From Bradyrhizobium campsiandrae (GTDB lineage: Bacteria; Pseudomonadota; Alphaproteobacteria; Rhizobiales; Xanthobacteraceae): a DNA stretch of 41,117 nucleotides. The notes beneath the pieces are model-generated. The model saw only the letters and a program-made list of their open reading frames with translations. It made no database searches and was not told where the DNA came from. The translations under genes and the position numbers were made by a program. The stretch is from assembly GCF_014529705.1 (NCBI RefSeq), contig NZ_JAANIH010000076.1, positions 1 to 41,117 on the forward strand, written 5' to 3'. Below are positions 17,088 to 24,537 of this stretch, piece by piece (positions within the stretch are counted from its first letter, which is position 1; every line of letters begins with the position of its first letter).

Positions 17088-17108
17088 GCCCCGGCCTGAC
17101 GCCGGGGC
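17088..17108. terminator. Hairpin downstream of the second cysteine-repeat gene
   Basis: GCCCCGGC at 17088-17095 and GCCGGGGC at 17101-17108 form an 8-bp stem with a 5-base loop, 30 bp past the stop of the gene at 17138. No T-tract follows, so it may act with Rho or simply stabilise mRNA. Confidence 0.4.
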
Positions 17109-17137
17109 ACATCACGCGGGAGCTTTGCAGCACACTC

Positions 17138-17446
17138 TTACTGGCCGTCCTGGACGTCAGCGACCTTGCGGGAGGCGCCCTTGGCGAGGTCCTTGTCCAT
17201 CACCGCGCGGCAGCCGGCGCTCAGATCCGTGCGATGCTTCATCATGCACGCCGTGATCTTCGGGATGTTGGGGATTTCCGAGGAGCACAGGCGGAAGGCA
17301 TCGCCGGTGCACATCTGCTGCGCTTCGGCCGAGAAGGCGAAGCTCGATGTGGTGGAGATGATCGAGACCAGGGCGGCAAAGCCCAGAGCCAGGCTGGTGT
17401 CGCGGAGTTTGGCAGAGAAGAACTTGTCAGAGCAGAACTTGGTCAT
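17138..17446 (-). CDS. Small exported cysteine-repeat protein (GLG1-like)
   Basis: A 102-residue protein. The N-terminus is long and weakly basic, followed by a hydrophobic stretch (LALGFAALVSIISTTSSFAFSAEA) that works as a signal peptide. The mature part carries the same cysteine repeat as the neighbour: CTGDAFRLCSSE...CMMKHRTDLSAGC. It is probably a periplasmic disulfide protein of unknown role. Start ATG 17446 has GGGAG about 6 bp upstream. Two CRP-like palindromes at 17527 and 17557 lie 80-125 bp upstream, in the region shared with the divergent deacetylase gene. Confidence 0.85.
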   Translation of the reverse strand: MTKFCSDKFFSAKLRDTSLALGFAALVSIISTTSSFAFSAEAQQMCTGDAFRLCSSEIPNIPKITACMMKHRTDLSAGCRAVMDKDLAKGASRKVADVQDGQ

Positions 17447-17526
17447 TTTGAAGCTCCCATTGGCACCGCCGTAAGCGGAGCCCGTTGTTGATGGGAGCGA
17501 CCATGCTCCAGGAAAGTCGTTTCCAC

Positions 17527-17542
17527 TGTGATGACCGTCACG
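17527..17542. promoter_or_regulatory. CRP-like operator (site A)
   Basis: TGTGATGACCGTCACG fits the CRP/FNR-family pattern TGTGA-N6-TCACA with one deviation. It lies 81 bp upstream of the cysteine-repeat gene start (17446) and 160 bp upstream of the divergent deacetylase start. Confidence 0.55.
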
Positions 17543-17556
17543 GGCAACGCACCCTC

Positions 17557-17572
17557 TGTGACATCGGTCACT
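17557..17572. promoter_or_regulatory. CRP-like operator (site B)
   Basis: TGTGACATCGGTCACT fits TGTGA-N6-TCACA with one deviation. It lies exactly 30 bp, about three helical turns, from site A, so the two could be bound on the same face of the DNA. Confidence 0.55.
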
Positions 17573-17701
17573 TTGGCGCACCCCTCTGAAATTCCTCCGC
17601 GTCCGCTGTCGTGTTGGTGTCACGTTAACTGTTCCTTCGCATTAATGGCTCGTCGCGCGGGCAATTCCGCTGGTTTGGTTGCGTATTTGGAAAGAGTAGC
17701 G

Positions 17702-18763
17702 ATGCGTAATGCGTTGGGCCTGATGCTGGCCAGTGTCCTTGCGGCGGTCGTGATCGCCGGAGGTTGGTACTTTTATTCCTCACGCGCCGACCAGGGCGCC
17801 CCCAAGACAACAGCTGCCCGTGCCGCCGATCCTCTGCCGGCCCAGGCCAAGCTCGCCGCCAGGGATGACGTCGAGACCACCGCGGCGATCGCCGGCAAAC
17901 CCGTCGCTGCTGCCGCCGCTCCGGCCCCGGCGCCCGCACCGGCCCCGGTTCAGCAAACCACGAGCTGCACCAATCCGAACGCATTGGGCGTCTCGCGGGT
18001 GGTCGAAATCGACACCACCGGCGGTCCCGGCTTCGGCTTCGAGCAGTACAAGCAGTTTGACTTCCTCGCGGACAAGGAGGTCGTGCTGACCTTCGACGAC
18101 AGTCCCTGGCCGCACAACACGCCGGCCGTGCTGAAGGCCCTCGCCGACGAATGCACCAAGGGTCTGTTCTTCTCGGTCGGAAAGCACGCCACCTGGCATC
18201 CGGAGATCCTGCGCCAGGTTCTCGCACAGGGCCACACCGTGGGCACGCACACCTGGTCGCACGTCAATCTCGCCGGCAAGAAGATGACGGAGCAGCAGGC
18301 CAAGGACGAAATCGAGAAGGGCTTCAGCGCGGTGAAATGGGCGCTCGGCACCAATCCGTCGCCGTTCTTCCGCTTCCCGCAGCTGTCGCAGAGCCCGGCG
18401 CTGGTGAGCTATCTCGGCACCCGCAACCTCGGAATCTTCTCGACCGACATCGACTCCTTCGATTTCCGCAAGGAGAACACGCCGGACAAGATCGTCAGCA
18501 ACGTGATGACCAAGCTCGACAAGCTCGGCAAGGGCATCATCCTGATGCACGACTTCCAGAAGCGCACCGGCGAAGCACTGCCGACGCTGCTCGCCCGTCT
18601 CAAGGCCGGCGGCTACAAGGTCGTGCAGATCAAGGCCAAGACCACGTTCGATTCGCTGCCCGAATACGACGACGCCATCCTCAAGGAGTTGAAGGTGCCG
18701 GCGGCCGGTGCAACGAACGGACGCCCGGTCTCCAGCGTGGTGCAGACGGTCTCGCAGCGCTGA
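17702..18763 (+). CDS. Polysaccharide deacetylase family protein (NodB homology domain)
   Basis: A 353-residue exported or membrane-anchored protein. Residues 5-26 form a signal anchor; an Ala/Pro-rich linker follows (about 40-85). The NodB-type CE4 domain runs from about 125 to 335. Key residues: D132/D133 in TFDDSPW (catalytic base and metal ligand) and H183/H187 in GTHTWSH (zinc ligands), then PFFRFPQL and the late ILMHDFQKRT motif. Such enzymes remove acetyl groups from N-acetylglucosamine in polysaccharides or peptidoglycan in the periplasm. The start ATG 17702 has GGAAAGAG 6 bp upstream. A clear intrinsic terminator follows at 18787. Confidence 0.93.
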   Translation: MRNALGLMLASVLAAVVIAGGWYFYSSRADQGAPKTTAARAADPLPAQAKLAARDDVETTAAIAGKPVAAAAAPAPAPAPAPVQQTTSCTNPNALGVSRVVEIDTTGGPGFGFEQYKQFDFLADKEVVLTFDDSPWPHNTPAVLKALADECTKGLFFSVGKHATWHPEILRQVLAQGHTVGTHTWSHVNLAGKKMTEQQAKDEIEKGFSAVKWALGTNPSPFFRFPQLSQSPALVSYLGTRNLGIFSTDIDSFDFRKENTPDKIVSNVMTKLDKLGKGIILMHDFQKRTGEALPTLLARLKAGGYKVVQIKAKTTFDSLPEYDDAILKELKVPAAGATNGRPVSSVVQTVSQR

Positions 18764-18786
18764 ACGCGTCTTTCTCGGAAAGCATG

Positions 18787-18818
18787 ATGGCCGGGCTCAG
18801 CCCGGCCATTTTTGTTTT
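18787..18818 (+). terminator. Rho-independent terminator of the deacetylase gene
   Basis: A 10-bp perfect stem (ATGGCCGGGC / GCCCGGCCAT) with a TCA loop is followed by TTTTGTTTT. It starts 24 bp after the deacetylase stop. Confidence 0.88.
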
Positions 18819-18835
18819 GAGATCTGGCGCGTCGC

Positions 18836-19189
18836 TTACCAATAAATGCCGTGACGATGCAGCTCGGCGATGATGCGGCCTTCGGTCCACTTCTTGTGCC
18901 GGGGCTTGTCGGCCTTCGCCGTCTTCGGTGAATGTTTGGTCGCGGCAGGCGCGGACGTGGTCGGGGTTGCCGCGGCCGGCGCCGTGGTCGAAACCGCCGG
19001 CGGCCGATCGACATATGTCGGCGCGTCAGCGACAGGCGCGACTTCGCTCGTTTGAGTCATTGGAGTTGTCGGCGCGGCCGCTGGCGCAGCCTGTTCATTG
19101 GCCGTGGCCTGCGAGAGGCTGCGCGCACCGCCGGCCTGTGCAGAGGCCGAGACGAGAACCATGGCGGCAACCAGAATGATCTTGCGCAT
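18836..19189 (-). CDS. Small exported Ala/Pro/Thr-rich protein of unknown function
   Basis: A 117-residue protein. A signal peptide (MRKIILVAAMVLVSASAQA) is followed by 75 residues of Ala, Pro and Thr, probably unstructured, then a basic, conserved-looking tail: RHKKWTEGRIIAELHRHGIYW. Tails of this kind are common in small secreted rhizobial proteins of unknown role. The tail is compact and aromatic and may bind a partner. A CRP-like palindrome sits 58 bp upstream of the start. The gene is convergent with the deacetylase, with the terminator between them. Confidence 0.78.
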   Translation of the reverse strand: MRKIILVAAMVLVSASAQAGGARSLSQATANEQAAPAAAPTTPMTQTSEVAPVADAPTYVDRPPAVSTTAPAAATPTTSAPAATKHSPKTAKADKPRHKKWTEGRIIAELHRHGIYW

Positions 19190-19246
19190 GTGAAATCTCC
19201 CCGTGTTTGCGAGAGGGGGAGAGTAGGGGGATGCCGCACAAGGTGA

Positions 19247-19262
19247 TGTGATGGAAATCACG
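19247..19262. promoter_or_regulatory. CRP-like operator (site C)
   Basis: TGTGATGGAAATCACG fits TGTGA-N6-TCACA with one deviation, and shares TGTGATG and TCACG with site A. It is 58 bp upstream of the small exported protein gene (start 19189). The rest of the 356-bp gap between 19190 and 19545 holds AT-rich sequence and a -10-like TATAAT at 19501, but no gene I can see. Confidence 0.55.
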
Positions 19263-19545
19263 CTCGCGCTCGTTTCCGATTTCAGCAACACCCGCAGCGA
19301 CGCAAGCCTGACGTACGCGGGTCGGGTCGTGACGGTCGGATGCTTGAGGTGCGGGTCCCGGAAGAAGGGGCCACACCATAGCTAACGATTTAGATTATCT
19401 TTGGATTTTGCGCGCGATTTTGAGACCGTCAGCCTCATCGAGCGGGCGTCTATTGCCGGATGTCTCTTGTGCTGGAGCGCGCCAGCGGCGGCATCATGAA
19501 TATAATATGGTGAGATCGGCGCCGTTCGCCGAGTGAGGTAGACTT

Positions 19546-20652
19546 ATGTCAGGGCAATGGATCGGCAACTTCAGCGGCACAAACAAGGGACGCGCGCTCG
19601 TTGAGCTCGACGACAGGGGCGATCACTTGGAAGGGCGCGCATATGCTTTTTCCGATGATCCGCAGCTGCCCTCGCTAGTGGCATGGGTGCGTACACCAAA
19701 TAAGAACGACAGGTTTGATTTAGATCTGATTGTTCAGCCGATCGTCAACGGCCGCATGGAAGACTGGGATCAGATCAAGGGCAACTTCCCGAACGTCACG
19801 CTCAGTCCACACCTGAAGACAAGTTGGGACTTTAGTGGAGACGACCTTAAGCTTGTTTGGACAACTCCCATCGGCACAAACGGAAGCGCCCAACTGTTAC
19901 GGCTGCCGGCGTCGGACCCAAGCAGTCGAGCTCCTATCGCCGACGTCAAAAGTTGGCCTCAATTCCGAGAGTTTGCGGCTTCGCTGGAACCGCGTCGGTT
20001 CGTTTTCCGGGGTCAGCAGAGCAGCAAATGGAAGCTCGTGACCGCGTTCCACCGGCACGGCCGATACGATTTAATGAGGTTCGTGCAGGACGACATTCCT
20101 CAACTGCATGGGCATTTAACCGGCCTGACCGCTCATCGCTTCTACATCGAGAATGATGTCGAGAATGCAGCTTTTCATAGCCTTGCTCAACATCACGGAT
20201 ATCCGACCCCCCTGCTGGACTGGACACATTCTCCCTACATTGCAGCCTTCTTTGCTTTTCGAGGTGTTCGAAAAGCGGATCAGAGCGCTGAAAAATTTGC
20301 TCGCGTATTCGTTTTTGATCTGCAGGAATGGCAAAATGATCACACGCGAGTTCAGATGTTGACACTGACGCCTCCACACCTGACTTTTCTGAAAGCGCTT
20401 GCACTGAACAATCCCCGGATGATCCCTCAGCAGGCGCTATCGTCCATCACAAATCTGAATGACATAGAGCACTTCGTGGATTGGGAAGAACGACAGCGAA
20501 GCAAGACCTATCTGCGCGTCATCGACTTGCCGACAACCGAGAGAAGTCAGGTCATGCAAGAGCTTGCAATGATGGGCATCACAGCCGGATCGCTATTTCC
20601 GGGACTTGATGGCGCATGCGAGCAAATGAAGGAACAGAATTTCGAACTATAG
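19546..20652 (+). CDS. FRG domain-containing protein
   Basis: A 368-residue protein. The FRG domain runs from about residue 140 to 330. It has the naming motif RFVFRGQ (151-157) followed by W162, then the second core LLDWTHSPYIAAFFAF (223-238). Residues 1-125 form a separate beta-rich N-terminal region (SGQWIGNFSGTNKGRALVELDD) that I do not recognise. The FRG domain is of unknown biochemistry; it is found in phage-related and mobile regions and in candidate defence proteins. AT content and codon use differ from neighbouring genes (many AAA, TTT and AGT codons), so the gene is probably acquired. It stands alone; no integrase or partner gene is visible. The start ATG 19546 has GAGG about 9 bp upstream. 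Confidence 0.85.
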   Translation: MSGQWIGNFSGTNKGRALVELDDRGDHLEGRAYAFSDDPQLPSLVAWVRTPNKNDRFDLDLIVQPIVNGRMEDWDQIKGNFPNVTLSPHLKTSWDFSGDDLKLVWTTPIGTNGSAQLLRLPASDPSSRAPIADVKSWPQFREFAASLEPRRFVFRGQQSSKWKLVTAFHRHGRYDLMRFVQDDIPQLHGHLTGLTAHRFYIENDVENAAFHSLAQHHGYPTPLLDWTHSPYIAAFFAFRGVRKADQSAEKFARVFVFDLQEWQNDHTRVQMLTLTPPHLTFLKALALNNPRMIPQQALSSITNLNDIEHFVDWEERQRSKTYLRVIDLPTTERSQVMQELAMMGITAGSLFPGLDGACEQMKEQNFEL

Positions 20653-20781
20653 TTCAGCCGAGCAAGCGCGGGACTACGGCGGAATGAGCGGGGGCGGCCG
20701 ATTTACGCTTAACGACGGCAAACCAGCGACTTCATGTTTGGCGCGGCGGCCAAGAGTCTTTGAGCGGAAGTGACGTATCCA

Positions 20782-21007
20782 CCACGAATTGCCTGTAAAT
20801 CGTGGGGAACCGAGACGCTATCCCTTGAAACCGGGACCTTTCTCCCGGAGAGTCTGAGGGTGAATCGGCACGCCCGATTCGCATTCGTGGCGGCAGAGCC
20901 GGTCAACTGCCAAGTCCGATCCGGCTCCGCTCGCCCGTGGCGATCCACGTCAGTAACACCTGACGGGACCAGCAAACGGCTCGTTGGGGAAACCCTTCGG
21001 GCCGTTT
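20782..21007 (+). ncRNA. Candidate structured RNA (hairpin chain ending in a terminator-like stem)
   Basis: A chain of short perfect stems lies between the FRG gene and tRNA-Thr: CCACGA/TCGTGG (20782/20800), CCGGGA/TCCCGG (20831/20843), GAATCGG/CCGATTC (20862/20874), GAGCCGG/CCGGCTC (20896/20921), CGTGG/CCACG (20936/20945), CGTCAG/CTGACG (20948/20960, sharing bases with the previous stem) and the terminator stem at 20974. No convincing coding frame covers it. I do not recognise it as tmRNA, RNase P RNA, SRP RNA, 6S RNA or a known riboswitch. Strand is inferred from the terminator. The whole 606-bp stretch 20653-21258 has no other gene. Confidence 0.4.
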
Positions 21008-21012
21008 GTCTT
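20974..21012 (+). terminator. Terminator-like stem closing the hairpin region
   Basis: AAACGGC at 20974-20980 pairs with GCCGTTT at 21001-21007, with an inner GGG-GAAA-CCC stem, followed by GTCTTT. It has the shape of an intrinsic terminator, with a short T-tract. Confidence 0.55.
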
Positions 21013-21258
21013 TGCATTAGGACGATTCGTCCTACAACGCGTTGTCATACACTAGGCAAGCAAATGGTTCTGTAAAGCACTCGATGTAACGAAACTGGTT
21101 ACATCCACTGTGCTCTCAGCACTAGAGCCAAAACCACCATCAAAACCATCACCGCAATAATCACGCGCATCAGCACCACGAGTAGGCGCGAACGTACGTT
21201 TATCGTACCTATCGGAATCGCTCTGAGATGGACTTGGGCGGTAAGTATTTGAAAAGGC

Positions 21259-21334
21259 TGGTGCCGCAAGAGGGATTCGAACCCCCGACCCCGTCATTAC
21301 GAATGACGTGCTCTACCGACTGAGCTATTGCGGC
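21259..21334 (-). tRNA. tRNA-Thr(CGU)
   Basis: A 76-nt cloverleaf on the minus strand with encoded CCA. Acceptor GCCGCAA/TTGCGGC, D arm GCTC/GAGC, anticodon stem CGTCA/TGACG with loop TTCGTAA (anticodon CGU, codon ACG), T loop TTCGAAT. Its 3' end faces the FRG islet. I found no repeat of the tRNA 3' end elsewhere in the window, so att sites are not shown. Confidence 0.97.
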
Positions 21335-21433
21335 GAACCCTGCCGGGGTCCGGACATGCCGGTCCCGATACGCGCGCTCCTGATATCGGGCATGGCCCGA
21401 ATTGGCAAGGACAAGACAGGGCCGAAATGCGCC

Positions 21434-23173
21434 TCACGCGCCCCAGCGGGACCAGAATCCGCGCCAGCCGCCAGCTTGGGCCTTTGGCGTGCCGATTTGT
21501 TCCGTAAATTCATCGCTCGGCCCGTCGTCGTCGATTCCAGGATCGTCGGGCGCCCGGACGATCGGGATGACCGTCTGGATCGGCGCCTGTGCCGGCCTGC
21601 CGAGGTCGGCGCGGGTCCGGAATACAGGGGTTTCCGCGACCGGCGGTGATTCGGCGGCTTCAGGGGCCGGCTTGACCGGCTCGGTGGTCGCCGCCACGGG
21701 CTCTTCCTTGGCCACCGGGGGCACATTGTCCTGCGCGGCCGGAGCGGGCGTGGGCTCGGGCGCGATCTCGACCGGTTCCGCCGGCGTCTCGCTGGTCGCC
21801 GTCACCCGCTTTGGCGGCGGGGCGGCGAGCATGGCTTCCTCGAAGGCCGAGGATTCGATCGTCGTGCCCTTGTCGGAAGGCAGGCTCGCCACCGGCGTCT
21901 GCCACTGGAAGGCGTCGAGCCGGCCGGTGACCGGGGACACCGGGCGCCAGCGGTCGCTGACATAGCCGTCCGCGGTCCAGGCGGGGTCATGGCGGGCGCG
22001 CACCGCACGCAAGGTCCAGGCGCGGGCCCGGCCGCCGTCGCCGTGTTCGGCGCGCTCGAGCTCGGCCATCAGCAGCGCCACGCGCTGGGTCGGATCGTTG
22101 ACGTAAGGCGCCAGCACCTCGCGCGCGCGGGCGAACTCGGAGGCATCGATCGCGGCGCGCGCGATCGCGAGCTGTCCTTCGACATGACCCGGCCTGTCCG
22201 CCGGCGTCTTCGCCGCGAGCGTTTCGATCCGCTGCAGGCGCTGCCGCGCGGCATCGCCGAGCTTCACATGCGCATAGGCATCGGCGAGATCGGGGTGCGG
22301 ATTGGCGAGCCAGGCGGCTTCGACCAGCTTCATCGCGCGTCGCACCTGATGCGCCTCGCTCTCGAATTTCGCGGCCAGCACGGCGGCCGGCACCAGGGTC
22401 GGCGCAAGCTTGACGGCTTCCATCACGCTCTCGCGCGCGACGTCGCGGTCCATCGTCTCCAATTCCAGCGCGCGCGCCGTCAGCAGCACGCCGCGCTGCC
22501 GGCGGTAGGCCTGCTTGTCGATCAGCCCCGCGCGCAGGTTCGAATCCAGGATCGCGAGCGCACCGCTCCAGTCGCCGCGCGCGCAGCGGAAGCCGAGCAC
22601 CGCATGCGAGGCCCAGGTCGAGGACGGCGACAGCTTGATCGCCTCCTCCGCGATCATCACGGCACCGACCGCATCATCGGCGCGCTGCGCCTCGATGAAC
22701 AGGCCGCGCAAGCCGAGCAGCCGCGTATCCTCGCGCTCGGCCATGGCGCGGAAGGCGCGCTGCGCCTCGTCTCTGTTACCGTCGAGCTGCGCCGATTGCG
22801 CATGCAAGAGCAGCGCGAGCGGATCATGGGGCGCATGCCGCCGCGCCGCCTCGGCGTGACGGCGGGCGAGCGCGGTGTCGCCATGGCCGATCGCGAGCAA
22901 GCCATGGGTGATGGCGTGGCGGCCGCGCGCCTGGCGCTTCTCGTGACGGCGGCGGCGCATGCGCCCGGGCGTCCGCCAGATCATGGCCAGAATGCTCCAG
23001 AGCAGCACGACCAGAACGGCGAAGATGCCGAGGCAGAGCACGAACACCGGAATGCTCGGCGAGGCGCGGAAGCCGCCCCAGGTCAGCACGACATCGCCGG
23101 GCTGATCGGCCACCCAGGCCGCGCCGGCGCCTGCGAGTGCAATCAGGACGAGGAAGAGGACGATGCGAAGCAT
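21434..23173 (-). CDS. HemY-like membrane protein (HemY N-terminal domain, TPR-like)
   Basis: A 579-residue protein. Two transmembrane helices lie at about 3-20 and 43-66, with the HemY signature VVLTWGGFRASPSI between them. Residues 100-400 are helical, TPR-like repeats. The last 170 residues are Pro/Ala/Glu-rich and probably disordered. HemY of this type (not the Bacillus oxidase) is linked by gene context to tetrapyrrole synthesis, with no proven enzymatic role. It is the third gene of the hemD-mic60-hemY set, 45 bp after the mic60 homologue. Confidence 0.9.
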   Translation of the reverse strand: MLRIVLFLVLIALAGAGAAWVADQPGDVVLTWGGFRASPSIPVFVLCLGIFAVLVVLLWSILAMIWRTPGRMRRRRHEKRQARGRHAITHGLLAIGHGDTALARRHAEAARRHAPHDPLALLLHAQSAQLDGNRDEAQRAFRAMAEREDTRLLGLRGLFIEAQRADDAVGAVMIAEEAIKLSPSSTWASHAVLGFRCARGDWSGALAILDSNLRAGLIDKQAYRRQRGVLLTARALELETMDRDVARESVMEAVKLAPTLVPAAVLAAKFESEAHQVRRAMKLVEAAWLANPHPDLADAYAHVKLGDAARQRLQRIETLAAKTPADRPGHVEGQLAIARAAIDASEFARAREVLAPYVNDPTQRVALLMAELERAEHGDGGRARAWTLRAVRARHDPAWTADGYVSDRWRPVSPVTGRLDAFQWQTPVASLPSDKGTTIESSAFEEAMLAAPPPKRVTATSETPAEPVEIAPEPTPAPAAQDNVPPVAKEEPVAATTEPVKPAPEAAESPPVAETPVFRTRADLGRPAQAPIQTVIPIVRAPDDPGIDDDGPSDEFTEQIGTPKAQAGGWRGFWSRWGA

Positions 23174-23218
23174 GGCGATCCCTATACGCGCGGATTGTTG
23201 CGCGAATCTTATCGAGGC

Positions 23219-24472
23219 TTACTGGGCAGGCTTGGCGAGATTTGCCAGGGCGTCATCGGCGAATTTGCGGGAGGCCGCGAGCGCGGCATCGCGGGCATCG
23301 GCCTTGTCCAGCCATGCCTGCGCCGGGGCACGATCCGCCTCCGGCAGCGTCTTCAGCTCGCGGCGGGCCTCGACGAAATCATTGCGCAGCGCTGCGGCGG
23401 TGACGCGTGCGACGATGGCGCCGCGGTCGTTGCCGACCCCATCGGTGCGCTCGATGCGGACGAGCTTCGATGCTCCCGCCTGAAGGCGCTCGACGATGCC
23501 GGCCCCCGCGGCCGGAGCTTCTGCCGGCGGCGAGAGCTTCGACACGATGCTCAGAAGCTCGCGGCTCAGCGCAACAGGCGTCGGGATGCCCGAGGCGGCA
23601 AACGCATCGAGCGGCTTCAACAGCTCGGGCTTGGCTGCGAACGACCGCGCAGCATTGAGCTGCGCCTCGTAGGGATCGTTGTGGCGAACGGCGACGTCGA
23701 GCAGGGTGGCGGCGACCACAACGCGCAGCGGCTTGTCGTCCATCGTCTTGGCATCGGCGATCTTTTCACCCTGCTGCGCGAGCTCGGCGCGCGCGGTCGT
23801 GCTGGCGCGCTCGAGCTGGGAGATGCGGTCGTTGAGGGCGGCGAGACTGGACGCGGCCGCCGCATCCCGCGGCGCGGATTTCGCATCGTTCAATGCGCTC
23901 GCCGTCTTGTCGGATTGCGCACGCAGATTGGCGATGTCGCTGCGCAGCGTGCCGACGGATTTTTCCAGCGCGTCGAGCCGCGCAACCATTGCCGGATCGG
24001 CGGCCGGCTTGCCCGCTTTGGCTTCGACCGCGGCAACGCGGCCGCTCAGCGCATCAACCGTGGCGCTGGTCACTTGCGGCGCGGCCGGCGGCGCCTGCAC
24101 CGCGGGCCAGCCCAGCGCCCAGCCGACCGCGATCACGACCGCAGCTGCGACGGCGCCGGAAAACGGCGCAATGACCCAGGGCGAAATCGGGGCCGATGCG
24201 GCAGCGGCTCGCGGCTCGCTGGGCTCCGGCTCAGCGTTTGCCGTTTCGACCTTGGCCGTCTCGACCTCGGCGTCGCCGGCACCGTCCTGTTCCGAATTTG
24301 CTTGCTCGGTGGAAGGCTCTACGGCCGGCTCGCCCGCCGGATCCTGTGGTTGAGTGGAGACTTCGGTTGCCTCGAGCTCGATGGTCGGCGGGGTGCGCTT
24401 GGCACGGCCCGACTCGGGGGGCATTTTAGCGTCTTCAGGCTTGCCTGCGTCTTCAGGCTTGTCGTCGGCCAT
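23219..24472 (-). CDS. Alphaproteobacterial Mic60/mitofilin homologue (COG4223)
   Basis: A 417-residue protein. Residues 1-95 are acidic and low-complexity, beginning with a duplicated (K)PEDA(G) unit from an 18-bp tandem repeat. One transmembrane helix lies at about 99-121. A long coiled coil follows (about 140-250, heptad-like, VDALSGRVAAVEAKAG and similar), then a C-terminal mitofilin-like domain. Known: alphaproteobacterial Mic60 homologues lie beside hemD or hemY and shape intracytoplasmic membranes, as Mic60 shapes mitochondrial crista junctions. The context here (hemD upstream, hemY downstream, same strand) supports that identity. The C-terminal match is inferred from layout rather than strong sequence motifs. 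Confidence 0.85.
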   Translation of the reverse strand: MADDKPEDAGKPEDAKMPPESGRAKRTPPTIELEATEVSTQPQDPAGEPAVEPSTEQANSEQDGAGDAEVETAKVETANAEPEPSEPRAAAASAPISPWVIAPFSGAVAAAVVIAVGWALGWPAVQAPPAAPQVTSATVDALSGRVAAVEAKAGKPAADPAMVARLDALEKSVGTLRSDIANLRAQSDKTASALNDAKSAPRDAAAASSLAALNDRISQLERASTTARAELAQQGEKIADAKTMDDKPLRVVVAATLLDVAVRHNDPYEAQLNAARSFAAKPELLKPLDAFAASGIPTPVALSRELLSIVSKLSPPAEAPAAGAGIVERLQAGASKLVRIERTDGVGNDRGAIVARVTAAALRNDFVEARRELKTLPEADRAPAQAWLDKADARDAALAASRKFADDALANLAKPAQ

Positions 24473-24537
24473 CGTGACGGTTCCTCACACTTGCATACCA
24501 GAGACGAGCCCGATCGCGTCGGATTCGGCCCGTCCTC

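Noticed and set aside
21099..21170. A 23-residue hydrophobic frame on the minus strand (MRVIIAVMVLMVVLALVLRA...) just past tRNA-Thr.
   Set aside because: It could be a membrane peptide, but there is no ribosome-binding site and nothing to compare it with; one short frame of this kind is expected by chance.
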